A stretch of 64,000 nt of DNA from Channallabes apus (taxonomy: Eukaryota; Chordata; Actinopteri; Siluriformes; Clariidae), in assembly GCA_030522415.1 (NCBI GenBank), contig CM060131.1:1188501-1252500 (forward strand), given 5' to 3'. The notes under the pieces are model-generated. The model did no database searches and was not told where the DNA came from. It saw only the letters and a list, made by a program, of their open reading frames with translations. The stretch's first letter is position 1; every line of letters starts with the position of its first letter. This document shows, piece by piece, positions 32,561 to 44,337 of the stretch. The translations under genes were made by a program, and so were the position numbers.

Positions 32561-33740
32561 CAGAGGTGGAAAGTAACGAATGACATTTACTCGCGTTACT
32601 GTAATTGCGTAGCTTTTTTGTGTATTTCTACTTTTTAAAGTAGTTTTAAAAATCTGTAATTTTACTTTTACTTAAGTACGTTTTGTTTGAAGTATTGTAA
32701 TTCGCTACATTTTAAATGATATTCGCTACTGAGTAAAAAATAAATGAATGAAAATGATAAAATAATAAAAATATTGTGCTTTGTATAAATGCTTCGTTGC
32801 GTGTATCATGTCCTGGTCGCGCGCCGCTCCAGACTCCACTCCAGGTTTTCTGACATCGGCATCTACCTGACCTTCCACACGGTCGCTTCCGCCTTGAGAG
32901 TGACGTCATCGACTAGCGCGACCATATATAAACCGGAGAGAGACGCGGGAAAGAGGAAAGAGGTTGTGATTTTGGCGTTTTGATATTTGGTTGTGTATTC
33001 CGGTTTTGACTTTTTGCCTCCAATTGACTTTGATTATTGCTCTGTCCCTTTGGTTTGGTTGGTCTTTGTATATATTTGTAGATAATTTCACTGTTTTTGG
33101 TTTAGGGAGTCCGGGAAGGTACCTGTATTTTTGTTTCTGTTTTTTTTTCTTTCTTGCAGGTAATCTAGCTACTAAATATAAATACCATTTTGTTTGTTAT
33201 TTTGGCCTGGGTCCATCCTGAATCTGATCCTCCTCCTCCTGTGTGTGTGTGTGTGTGTGTGTGTGTGCATACAAACCTCATTATTTCATCAGTTAATGAT
33301 TGGATCTAGTTCTTTCTGCCATATACCACCATTTCCATACAGTTTAAAATAGAACCCTGAACCATTCTTTTGCTGTATGACCCTAGACTGGGACGTAACA
33401 CCATATTTAAGTGACCACTTTGATTTTCAAGCACAAGAAAGACAACAGCTTTATTATGCAAAGGTGTTCCTTCAGTTAAAAACAACTAGTTTGAGATTTA
33501 TATCTGCTCATCTTTTTTGAACTACGCTAGAATGCCTCATCCCACCCCCGCTGTTAAAAAAATAAAAATAAAAAAGTAACTCGGTAACTTTTACTCTGAG
33601 TAAATTTTTTAATGAGCTACTTTTTACTTTTACTTGAGTAGATCTTTATAATGGTAACTTTACTTGTACTTAAGTAAAATTTCACTGAAGTAACAGTACT
33701 TGTACTTGAGTACAAAATTTTATTACTCTTTCCACCTCTG
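32561..33740. mobile_element. Non-autonomous hAT element with 8-bp duplication
   Basis: Ends CAGAGGTGGAAAG...CTTTCCACCTCTG. Flanks CCATTGAT (32553-32560) and CCAGTGAT (33741-33748) match in 7 of 8 bases. Subterminal zones are rich in ACTTTTACTT / AAGTAAAA phrases. The interior (32790-33230) is not typical of a MITE: a CpG-rich block with GACCATATATAAACCGG (TATA-like) and a TTTCTTTCTTGCAGGTAATC acceptor-like site, as if it had captured a promoter. (GT)13 at about 33239-33268. No transposase. Confidence 0.8.
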
Positions 33741-34330
33741 CCAGTGATGAATGTTGTCTATGATAGCAGCCATAGATGGAAGATATGAGAACATCAGAAG
33801 CCTGCAGATACTGGATAAAACACCCCAGAGGTACTTTCCATGCTGTCATGTTATATGGATGAGAATCTGTGTCTCAACACAGTAACATAAAATAGACACA
33901 TATTGAAGACTTATAAACTCCTTCATATGGATTTGACAAACAAATGCATTCCACACTTACAATTACATTTACCTTTAGTATTTGGCAGATGCTCTTATCC
34001 AGTGCGACTTACAAAAAGTGCTTTGAAGTTTCTGTCAATGGATAGATTTGGGTTGCAGCACCAGTTACTAGGTTATTATAAGTGCCATCATTCAAACACA
34101 ATTGGGAATTTTTTTTTTTTATTGTGGGGGGGGGGGGGATCAGTCTACTTACTACTATGCGTCCACTTAATACTTATTTTATGTTTAAACAGTCACAATA
34201 GAATGACAACTATATTAAAATATGCAGCTATTCCAGGCAAAAAAAAGTTTGGCAGTACCAGCTAGCCACTCTTTGTGGACATTATATTCCTCACTGAAAT
34301 CTCAGAATCACTCTTAGGATTCAATTAAGG
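33741..34330. other. No gene; SINE core fragment and homopolymers
   Basis: 33960-34022 holds TTGGCAGATGCTCTTATCCA-GTGCGACTTACA, the 3' core of a common fish SINE. T10 and G13 runs at 34109-34138. Confidence 0.5.
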
Positions 34331-34576
34331 AATGAAAACAATTGTCCTATGTTCCTAGAGTAGAACATAAAAATTCTTTAGGAAGCTTTCTACTCTTACT
34401 TTTATTGAGGAGTACAGTGGGAGCCACGCCAAATAGCCGCGACCGTGCAAACGACGAAAAGTGTGACTGCCGTATGCACGCCGTAATCCCCCCTCCCTTT
34501 TCTGCCAGAAAGGGGTGTCAAGTTTTCACAGTAAACACGCCCATTCAAGCCCTATTTATTCATTTACCTGGTGCCA

Positions 34577-34590
34577 CCACTAGATGGCGC
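34577..34590 (+). promoter_or_regulatory. CTCF-like motif
   Basis: CCACTAGATGGCGC fits the CTCF core, about 120 bases upstream of a possible transcript start region. Confidence 0.4.
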
Positions 34591-34710
34591 TTCGTTCTCA
34601 AGAACACGTTAAAACAAGCCAGCTGCACTGAGTTGCAATCACGTGATTTTAACAACCCGCCCCCCCCCCCACCCCCACTGAGCTGACGCTACCAAACTAC
34701 AGAAGTGAAG

Positions 34711-35780
34711 ATGGCGGCTTAATGGACAATTCGTGGTAAGTGATGTTTTATTTTATAAAATGTGTTTGGGGTAGTTTACAGTTTATTTCCCAGTTTATTT
34801 TTTTATTGGCCGTTTTAAATATCACTGGCAGCACCAGCAGCGGTCAGATGTGACTTTAGAGAACTTAATGGTCTGTTTACCATTTATATTTTATCCACTT
34901 TGGCCGTGACTTTCCGCGGTAGCGGTAGCGCTTAGTTAACGAGCTGGATAAAAACACTGAAGTGTTTATCAGTTAAGGAGGAGGAGGAGGGAGGTGTGTG
35001 TGGGGGGAGGGGTATGAGGGGCTTCAGTAAGTTATAGTTTGGCTTCAGGGATGAACTAATACTCATATACGAGTGTTATATCGCTTAACATATTTGTATG
35101 AGAAGCGCATTAAGTAAATTCTCGGGTAATTTAATTCAGACGATAATACAGACAGTCACTGGTTAACACTAACACTGTTCACTGGTTAACACTAACACTG
35201 TTCACTGGTTAACATTAGCACAGGCAGTTTATTTACATTCCAGAATCCCCAAAACAGTATTTTACACACTCTGTGGTAAATAGGTTTATTAATATATATT
35301 ATTTTTATTAGAACTATATGTTCTGTAAAGTTTATTTATCTTGACTAAATTCTCCTGTTGTCTTTAAGCAGAGCTCCGCTGTGGAGGATTGGGGGGTCAG
35401 ACGGCTGACGGCTGGACTTTTGGAGCTACAGGACTGGAGGAGCCTGAACAAGCTGTTGAGGGAGCTGTAGGAGGGATGACGTCACAGTCCGACAGCTTTA
35501 GAATGATGTTTGATCAGGTCTACTGTATATTCTGAACATAGAACTGCAAAATGTCTGATACAGTACTTTGGGGGAAACAAAGACTTCAACTGTTTCATGT
35601 TTAATAGTTTTGATATTTGAAAAATTTATATTTTAATGTAAAAGGACTATAGATAGAGACTTATAAGCAGCTGGTGTATCCGGGTAGTTTAATGAACTTT
35701 AAGCAAAAAGACAACATGTATTCATCTGTTTTATATAAATTACTGTTTTAACTTTGACTAGTTTTGGAAGAATAAATTGA
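34711..35780 (+). other. Possible two-exon transcript, function unknown
   Basis: 34711-34734 contains AAGATGGCGGC (common near vertebrate starts) and ends ...TTCGTG before a consensus donor GTAAGT. A candidate acceptor CTTTAAGCAG lies at about 35370, followed by a G-rich exon-like stretch. AATAAA is at about 35770. Joining the two gives early stops in the ATG frame, so it may be a non-coding transcript or a chance arrangement. One frame of exon 2 (about 35372 on) stays open for ~55 codons. Confidence 0.2.
35157..35222. repeat. 23-bp tandem repeat (about 2.8 copies)
   Basis: Unit CACTGGTTAACACTAACACT+GTT; two perfect copies and a diverged third. Confidence 0.9.
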
Positions 35781-36540
35781 ATTGTTAAAGTCATGTTTGC
35801 GTGTTTTAATTTTGGGGGATTGTTTGGGTATTTAAAAATTGTTTAGTTGAACCAACAACGTCAATGGGCAAAAAATGGGACACAACTTTGTTTTAAATAG
35901 TCAAAGAGTTGGGCTGAAAATCATAATAATAATAATTATTGGTCATAGAAACAAATGAAAACAGTTAAACACTTGATCATATGTACAGTATTTGTGTTTG
36001 TGATTATGTGACCCATAATAATTTTTTCTCAGTATAAATAAATGTTTTGGGGTTTAAGAACTCCAAAAGAGCAACGACAAACTTAGGAGTGGAAGGTGAG
36101 AAACCTCAATGGAGAATACTGAGTATGACATGGTGTTAATTGCTCTGTGTGTGTGTGTTTTTGGCGGGGGGATGGGTGTGCGTGTTAAAGTCAATGGAGA
36201 AATGCAGGAGTGCGCGCGCACACACACATACGCCTCTCCATTCTTCCATCATTGATTAAACCTATGAACACGGCTGTTCAGCAGTTCTAAACACAAGCGC
36301 AGGATCTGTTTTTGTCCTTAACTAAAATACTTCAATACGTTAATAATGAATTTATTTTGCTGAATAAGGTAATAAGTGATATTTAAACCAAACTGCACCA
36401 AGGCAAGTGTGTCATGTCACCAAGGCAAGCATGTGAGAGCCACAAAGTAGGCTTCACATTATAGTGGGTATTGTAGTTTTGACAGTGTGACGGCAGCCAG
36501 CATCATACTGTACATTCAGTAACAGCTTCTTGCACAGCCA
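35781..36540. other. No gene seen
   Basis: AT-rich with short GT/CA runs at 36150-36230. Confidence 0.4.
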
Positions 36541-39500
36541 ATACATTGTGGGGAAGTGAAAAAGTGGATATAAATGGGCAAGTAATAGAAGAGTTATTAG
36601 AGGAAAAACATTTAGTATGTTTAAACGATGGAACTAAAACAAGAATAGAGGTTAGTACTGGAAGGGAGTCTGCTCTAGATCTTACATTGGTGTCTAGCAA
36701 TGTGGCAGCAATGTGTAATTGGAAGGTGTATAAGGAAGGAACAGTAGGAAGTGATCACTATCCAATTTTGTGTAAAATCAATATAAATATACCACAAGTT
36801 TTTGACGAAAGAGGAGGAAGATGGGTATTTGAAAAAGCTGACTGGGATAAATTTCAGAAAGAAAGTGACAAATATTTAAATCAGATTGAATATGATGATA
36901 TAGAAATGCTTGAAAATAAAGTAAGACATAGCATAATAACAGCAGCGCTAGAAGCTAACCCAAAAAGTCAAGGTAAAATAAAAAGAAAGGAAGTACCATG
37001 GTGGAATGATGAATGTAAGAAAGCAGTTCAAAACAGAAATAAAGCGTTTAAAGTAATGAAAAGATCACATAATTTCATGCATATCATACAGTATAAATGT
37101 GCACAAGCAATAGTAAGGAAAACGGTAAGACAAGCAAAAAGATTATGTTGGAGGAATTACTGCAGTTCAATTGGGGACACTACCCAAATAGGAGAAGTGT
37201 GGACAATGTTAAAAAGATGGGTGGAGAAAGGAGAGATTGGAGAGATTGGAGTTACCCGGTGTTGAACAATGGGAATGAGGTCGCAGTTACAAATAAAGAA
37301 AAGGCTGAAATGTTGGTAAATACATTTGCCCAAGTTCACAGCTCAAATAATCTATCTGAAGAAGGGAAGAGGGGTAGAGAGAAAACTAGTACTGATAATC
37401 TGGAGGCACTGAAAGTAATGGAAAGTGATGAAGGTGAACATAATTTACCATTTCGAATGGAAGAGTTAAACAAAGCACTGGCAAAAACTGGGAAGACTGC
37501 ACCAGGGAAAGATGATGTTTGTTATATAATGATAAAGCATCTGAGTGAAGAAGGGAAGAAGAAATTATTGATACTATACAATAAAGTGTGGGAAGAAGGT
37601 AAAGTGCCAAAAAATTGGAAAGAAGCCAATATTATACCAATAAGAAAACCTGGGAAAGAGTCTAGTAAGCCATCAAACTATAGACCCATTGCCCTGACCT
37701 CACATATCTGTAAACTAATGGAAAGAATGATAAATGAGAGATTAATGTATATTATGGAAAAACAAGGTATGGTGACTGAATATCAAAGCAGATTTAGGAG
37801 AGGGAGGGGTACTATGGATGCAGTGGTATGCTTGGAAGATGAGATAAGGAAAGCTCAAATAAATAAAGAGACAGTTGTAGCTGTATTTTTTGATGTAGAA
37901 AAAGCATATGACATGCTATGGAGAGAGGGGTTGATGATTAAGGTACATAAAATGGGAATTAGAGGAAACATTTTTAAATGGATTAGGGATTTTCTGAAAG
38001 GCAGAACAATTCAGGTTAGGATAGGAAAAGAAATGTCTAGTAAACATATGGCAGAGAATGGAACCCCACAGGAGAGTGTAATAAGTCCCACTTTATTCTC
38101 AATTATGATAAATGATATATATGGAAATATACAAGTGAACATGGGGAGATCCTTGTTTGCGGATGATGGAGCAATATGGAAAAGAGGAAGAAATGTGGAA
38201 TATATAGTTAAGAAAATGCAAGAAGGTATACAGCAGGTTGAGAGGTGGGGAATAAATTGGGGCTTTAAATTCTCTGTTGAAAAAACTAAAGTAATGTTTT
38301 TTACTAGGAAGAAAATTCATGAGGGGATTAATTTAAAATTATACGGAAATAGGTTGGAGAAGGTTAATAAATTTTGCTTTCTGGGAGTACATTTTGACTC
38401 ATAGTTAACCTGGGCAGAACATATAAGGAAGGTGGAGGATAAATGCAAAAAAGTACTAAACACAATGAGGTGTTTAACAGGACTGGAATGGGGTACAGAC
38501 TATCAATTACTGAAATATATATATATATATGTAAGTCTAATAAGATCAAGAATTGATTATGGGAGTGTGGTATATGGATCAGCAGCCAAATCTGTACTTA
38601 CAAGGCTTGATAAAATACAGACTAGAGCTTTGAGATTATGCTTAGGTGCAGTAAAAACATCACCAGTGTGTGCGCTTCAGGTGGAAGCAGGAGAAATGCC
38701 TTTAAACATTCGACGTAAGCAATTGCTGGTAAATTATTGGATTAATTTGAAGGGACATAGAGACAGTCACCCCACAAAGAAAGTGCTACAAACTTGTTGG
38801 GAAAAGGAAAGAGAACAAAAGAATAGTTTTGGGTGGGTAGGAGATAGAATAGTTTCGGGTGGGTAGGAGATGAGTCAGCTAGAGATTTGGGGGTGAGTGG
38901 AAAAGAGTTCTGTCCAACGGTGATATGGCCTGACTATCCAGTGTGGAAAATGGAAACCATGGAAGTTGATTTTAAATTGCATCAAATCAAATCAATAAAT
39001 CGTAATGTAGACCTAGTAGACGAATTTTATAGATATGTGGAACACAAGTATAGAGACCATATTCAGATTTACACAGATGGATCAAAAGAACCTGAAACTG
39101 GACGGACTGGATCTGCAATTTTTATAGGTAACCAGGGAAATGAAGAAAGAAAAAGAACATTGAACGAACTGAGTGTGTATACAGTCGAACTGTAGGCCAT
39201 CATGATGGCGTTAGAATGGATTGGAAAGGAGGAAAAAATAAGTAAATACTTAATTGGAAGTGACTCATTGTCTACACTGTACAGCCTCAGATCAGGGATG
39301 TCCAATAGCCATCAGGACTTGGTGTATGCAATATTGACAATATACATGGGAATAAAAGAAAAAGGTAAAGAGATTCAACTCATATGGACTCCAGCACACA
39401 TAGGTATTTTAGGAAACGAGAGGGTGGATAAATTAGCCAAACAAGCAGCAAAAAAAGATAAAATTGAAGTAAATATAAAAATGTCAAAGGCTGAGGGGAA

Positions 39501-39945
39501 AAGTATAGTTTGGAAAGAAGCTGTGAGAGAATGGCAACAGCAGTGGGATTGGGAAATTAAAGGGAGACATTTATATGGCATTCAAAATAAAGTTGGAACT
39601 GAGAGGAACTGAGGAGGGACAAGAAGAGAAGAAACAGCAATGACAAGATTATGAATTGGACACAGTAACCTGAATAGTACATTATACATTATAGGGAAGC
39701 ATCCCACTGGCTGTTGTGAGGTTTGTCAGACACAAGAAACCATAGAGCATGTACTTATAAATTGCAGAAGACATGAAGAAGAAAGGAGAAAAATGATGGA
39801 AGAATTAAGAAAAGGTGGACTGGTTGGTACAGAGATAAAAGATATACTGAAAAGTGGGATGAGTGGGCGAGGAAAGAAAAACATTTGTAACTTCTTAGTT
39901 ACTACTGGTTTAATGGATAGAATATAAGATGTGGAGGAAATAATC
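36541..39945 (+). pseudogene. I-like LINE ORF2: endonuclease end, reverse transcriptase, RNase H, zinc segment
   Basis: Endonuclease end with GSDHYPILCKI (36750s). A frame change near 37190-37260. Reverse transcriptase: NYRPIALTSHICKLMERMIN, FDVEKAYDMLWREGL (catalytic Asp), NGTPQESVISPTLFSIMIND, LFADDGAIWKRG (catalytic DD). Nonsense TAG at 38402-38404. A 21-bp duplication near 38826-38868 shifts to a stop. RNase H: YTDGSK, YTVEL (TAG right after, 39193-39195), GSDSLSTLY, GNERVDKLAKQA. Then GCCEVCQTQETIEHVLINC, the C-terminal zinc-type motif. Four or more breaks, all catalytic residues of RT and RNase H still readable. Confidence 0.9.
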
Positions 39946-40058
39946 TGGAAATAGAGAGAAGAAACAACTAAAGGAGAATCAACCAGAAGGTGGCGGTAGT
40001 GCAACACTTACGGATGCAAGCCGCCGTTAAACTCCAAAGAAGAAGAAGAAGAAGAAGC
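36541..40058 (+). mobile_element. I-like LINE (EN-RT-RNase H), 5' truncated
   Basis: Starts inside the endonuclease (AATACATTGTGGGG = NTLWG) and ends AACTCCAAAGAAGAAGAAG, a (GAA)n tail. The 3'-UTR motif AGAAGGTGGCGGTAGTGC is shared with the minus copy at 30306. No target duplication: the 3' side continues into the BEN-bearing element and the 5' side does not, so a rearrangement accompanied or followed insertion. Confidence 0.9.
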
Positions 40059-40722
40059 CAGGCTTGAAAACACTCAGATTCAGTGAGTTTTCTGCCCGTT
40101 TTGGAAGATGGCACGCGCTTACACATCTGAGGAAACTCTTAAGAATGTCCTGGAAAGTGGGAGGAGTTTACATTTACCTCAGAAGAAGACTGTGTGACTC
40201 GTACAGGAGCATTTTGAACAGAGAATAGACCCATGCTACACTGGGTAAGTTATTAAGTCTTATATAACACTTATTCTGATAATATTAAACTAATATTAGT
40301 AAATATTTTCCTCACTACAGCTAGCTCTTGTCAGATTGTGTGACACATTGGCTTTCAATGCCATTTATATAGTTTAGGTAAATCATGCTAACATGCTGCC
40401 TCATGTAGCACAAACATGATATTTTCCGGTGGCTAAGCTAATGCCTTATGGAGTTTACAGATGTTTATATTCACCTTGTTTTGGATAGCTTTAGATTATG
40501 GTTGCTAATATGTATTTGGCTCCATTTTGGTTAGCTTATAACACTGCTATCGGTAATGTTATTTAGCACAAACAAGCTAGTTCCAGGTGGCTAAAATACT
40601 GCCTTATGTAGGACATTTCCATGTCCTGTGACTGCGTACAACCAGCACATGGGGAGTTGATCACTCTGATCAGCTATTACAATACTATACTACACAGCAC
40701 AAAACAATGAAGTCATACAGAA

Positions 40723-40970
40723 ATATTTCTCTACACTGCTTGGACATTGCTCCCACCAATGCTTACCCTGCATGTATGTTTTGTACAGTTTTTTTTATTT
40801 TTTTTATCTTGCACTGTTTTACTCTGTCTGTCTTTTTTCAGTTTTTATTTTGTACTGTTCCTGTGGCAGTTTTACCCTGCATGTATCTTTATCATTAATC
40901 TGCATTTATACATAAAATCCTATTAACTATTGGGAAGCTAAACATGAGAATCAGTATGAAACATGAAAAG
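40723..40970. other. Segment present in BEN element copy 2 only
   Basis: T-rich sequence with repeated TTACCCTGCATGTAT and TTGTACTG phrases, between points that are joined in copy 1 (near 25990). Either an insertion here or a deletion in copy 1. Confidence 0.5.
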
Positions 40971-41450
40971 TTTCTAAAAGTTGCCAATAAATTAATATTG
41001 TGATGTGAACTTATTTTTCAGATTGAAGTTATAAAGGGCTCTGGGGTGTTTTGCCAGGCAGAAGCGTGGAGAGCAACCCGCCTTGCCACCTCTGCAACTG
41101 CCATGGTACGGAATCTGCTGCTGGGCTCCTTCGACTTGGAGACTGGACCAAATTAAAAAGGTAGCCATTATTGGTGAGTAAATGCATAATGTGTTGAGAA
41201 GGGGAAAAAAACATTTAAGACTTTATAAGGTCACCACTTTAACCATAGCCTACTTGTATCAATGTTTATTAGCCATCAATGGAGACTGCATAAGGTAGGG
41301 CACCCATTATTGTTACTGTATCTGCTTGGGACCTATAATACTAATTCATCGCTTGCTCACTTCTTAATCCTACCTTTCCTCTTCTAAATCCAAATACATT
41401 TCTGGGGTATTGCGCTGTAGGGTGTGTAGTCCTCTATTTTGTAGAACGTA

Positions 41451-43069
41451 CAGTGGTGTGAGAAACTATTTGCCCCCCTCCTGATTTCTTATTCTTTTGC
41501 ATGTTTGTCACAAAACATGTTTCTGATCATCAAACACATTTAACTATTAGTCAAAGATAACACAAGTAAACACAAAATGCAGTTTTTAAATGAGGGGTTT
41601 TATTATTTAGGGAGAAAAAAAATCCAAACCTACATGGCCCTGTGTGAAAAAGTAATTGCCCCCTGAACCTAATAACTGGTTGGGCCGCCCTTAGCAGCAA
41701 TAACTGCAATCAAGCGTTTGCGATAACTTGCAACGAGTCTTTTACAGCGCTCTGGAGGAATTTTGGCCCACTCATCTTTGCAGAATTGTTGTAATTCAGC
41801 TTTACTTGAGGGTTTTCTAGCATGAACCACCTTTTTACGGTCATGCCACAACATCTCAATAGGATTCAGGTCAGGACTTTGACTAGGCCACTCCAAAGTC
41901 TTCATTTTGTTTTTCTTCAGCCATTCAGAGGTGGATTTGCTGGTGTTTTGGGTCATTGTCCTGCTGCAGCACCCAAGATCGCTTCAGCTTGAGTTGACGA
42001 ACAGATGGCCGGACATTCTCCTTCAGGATTTTTTTGGTAGACAGTAGAATTCATGGTTCCATCTATCACAGCAAGCCTTCCAGGTCCTGAAGCAGCAAAA
42101 CAACCCCAGACCATCACACTACCACCACCATATTTTACTGTTGCTATGATGTTCTTTTTCTGAAATGCTGTGTTACTTTTACGCCAGATGTAACGGGACA
42201 CGCACCTTCCAAAAAGTTAAACTTTTGTCTCGTCGGTCCACAAGGTATTTTCCCAAAAGTCTTGGCAATCATTGAGATGTTTTTTAGCAAAATTGAGACG
42301 AGCCTTAATGTTCTTTTTGCTTAAAAGTGGTTTGCGCCTTGGAAATCTGCCATGCAGGCCGTTTTTGCCCAGTCTCTTTCTTATGGTGGAGTCGTGAACA
42401 CTGACCTTAATTGAGGCAAGTGAGGCCTGCAGTTCTTTAGATGTTGTCCTGGGGTCTTTTGTGGCCTCTCGGGTGAGTTGTCTCTGCGCTCTTGGGGTAA
42501 TTTTGGTCGGCCGGCCACTCCTGGGAAGGTTCACCACTGTTCCATGTTTTTGCCATTTGTGGATAATGGCTCTCACTGTGGTTCGCTGGAGTTCCAAAGC
42601 TTTAGAAATGGCTTTATAACCTTTACCAGACTGATAGATCTCAATTACTTTTGTTCTCATTTGTTCCTGAATTTCTTTGGATCTTGGCATGATGTCTAGC
42701 TTTTGAGGTGCTTTTGGTCTACTTCTCTGTGTCAGGTAGCTCCTATTTAAGTGATTTCTTGATTGAAACAGGTGTGGCAGTAATCAGGCCTGGGGGTGAC
42801 TACAGAAATTGAACTCAGGTGTGATAAACCACAGTTAAGTTATTTTTTAACAAGGGGGGCAATCACTTTTTCACACAGGGCCATGTAGATTTGGAGTTTT
42901 TTTTCTCCCTTAATAACGCAAACCTTCATTTAAAAACTGCATTTTGTGTTCAATTATGTTATCTTTGACTAATAGTTAACGGTTTTTGATGAGCAGAAAC
43001 ATTTAAGTGTGACAAACATGCAAAAGAATAAGAAATCAGGAAGGGGGCAAATAGTTTTTCACACCACTG
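41451..43069 (-). mobile_element. Tc1-like transposon, family A, copy 2 (-)
   Basis: Same ends as copy 1 (CAGTGGTGTGA...), TA on both sides (41449-41450, 43070-43071). The unoccupied site is visible in inverse in BEN element copy 1 around 25510-25530 (AACACTATATGTTCTACAAC), confirming insertion at TA. Confidence 0.96.
41669..42690 (-). pseudogene. Tc1-like transposase, inactivated (family A, copy 2)
   Basis: Starts MPRSKEIQEQMRTKVIEIYQ at 42690. WTDETK is followed by the same TAA (42217-42219) as in copy 1. A 2-bp loss just after the second catalytic Asp (GACAATGACCCAAAACACC, near 41955) and a change around 42020 break it further. The Glu motif [11 protein letters not shown] is present. Confidence 0.93.
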
Positions 43070-43482
43070 TATAGTGTTGCAAATAACCTCGTGGCACTAA
43101 TTGTTGTCGTCTGAAGTTTTAATAAATAATTTATTATTATTATACTGTCTTATTATTTTTGTCTTCTCTAGATGCTACATTGAAGAAGTGGCCGGCAGCC
43201 ACCAGAAGGCAGATAGGCACATCTATCAATTCAAAGCTCACGGAGCTGGGAAGATCCACAAAATGTATATTTTTTCTTCCTGTTCAGTTTTTTGTCATGT
43301 TTTTGTTCTTTTACTAGTTGATTGTTCTTAAGAAAATAAAAAAATTTTATTTCTACATTTTGGGCTTTTATTTATGTTGTCTTGCAGCTATGGATTTTAA
43401 TAATTTTACTAATCTAGGTAAACATATAGGTACATATATGCACACATGTATACATGCATATATGTACCTATATATGTACATA

Positions 43483-43556
43483 TAATATAGGAAAACGGCC
43501 AATTTTATATATGCACGCATATAATATAGGAAAACGGCCAATTTTATATATGTCTA
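43483..43556. repeat. ~37-bp tandem duplication in BEN element end
   Basis: Two copies of a unit containing ATAGGAAAACGGCCAATTTT and TATATATG. Single in copy 1 (24040-24060, inverse). Confidence 0.8.
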
Positions 43557-44019
43557 TATAGGTACACAGGGATTAAAGTTCTCCGTCGTTACGACGGATT
43601 TCCGTCAATCACACTGTTCCGCCTGTCCTTAATGTTTAAAATTCACGTTTCATAATGTTTAATGCTGTGTATATATAGGCTTTCATGGGTCTTAAATTAA
43701 GGAAAGACAAAGTGTATTCAGCCTGCTGAGGAGGATGTGATCAAAGCCTGGAGTGGAGCGACTGCACGTTCCTCTCTCCACTCTAAGCGTTTTGTTATCA
43801 CTCCGGTATGGATCCACTCCGGGTTTTGGTTTAGTTTTGAAGAACTACGTGTCAGGCTGAGGTATAACTATATTTAAGATAGCATGGACACAATTGATGC
43901 AGGAAGGCTCCGATGTTTTGGAGATTGATAAAAGTGTAAAAAAAATAAATGGGCTTGGCTTAGCGAAATTGGGGAGAATGGCAAGCCTTTTAGTTCGTGG
44001 ACTAAAAAAATCTAACATC

Positions 44020-44337
44020 CAGGTAGGTGTCTCTGCACAGTATGCCACAGGAAACTTCAATATGGCAATAATGGCAAAACAAAGTGCGAGTTCGCCATCA
44101 GTCAGCAGCTCGTCACAATGCTGCGGTTCGTGCTCTAACAGTACACATGCTCCCTGTCTGCTGCGACAAGAACCACAACGGAGATTCACACATCTGTGGC
44201 CGACCGTGTGCGCGATGTAAAAGTGCGCCTATGTTCTTTCATAGCGGAGCATGACCTGTCGCTCACAGTCTCACAACCACTAGTTAATTTAATGCAATCA
44301 GTTGTCAAAGACAAGAGTGCACTTTCAAGATTGTCTA
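44020..44337 (+). pseudogene. Decayed hAT-type transposase N-terminal fragment (copy 2)
   Basis: Same two segments as at 4491-4880, with the same frame breaks; interrupted at 44338 by the nested element. Confidence 0.55.

Larger units (their letters stand above)
40108..43317 (+). pseudogene. BEN-domain-like gene, copy 2 (three exon-like segments)
   Basis: Exon a 40108-40244 (MARAYTSEETLKNVLESGRS, stop TGA, then GTAAGT). Exon b 41022-41173 after TTATTTTTCAG: IEVIKGSGVFCQAEAWRATR, NLLLGSFDLETG, TAA; donor GTGAGT at 41174. Exon c from 43172 after TCTTCTCTAG: joined in phase it reads DATLKKWPAATRRQIGTSIN then SKLTELGRST. These are the two halves of a BEN-domain-like fold, which binds DNA or chromatin partners. 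One missing base near the end of exon b would restore the phase across b-c. Exon positions and splice sites agree exactly with copy 1. Tc1 copy 2 lies in the b-c intron. Confidence 0.5.

Noticed and set aside
34342..34686. 114-codon frame ending in a proline run
   Set aside because: Overlaps a C-run, has no motif, and precedes the possible transcript start; considered chance.
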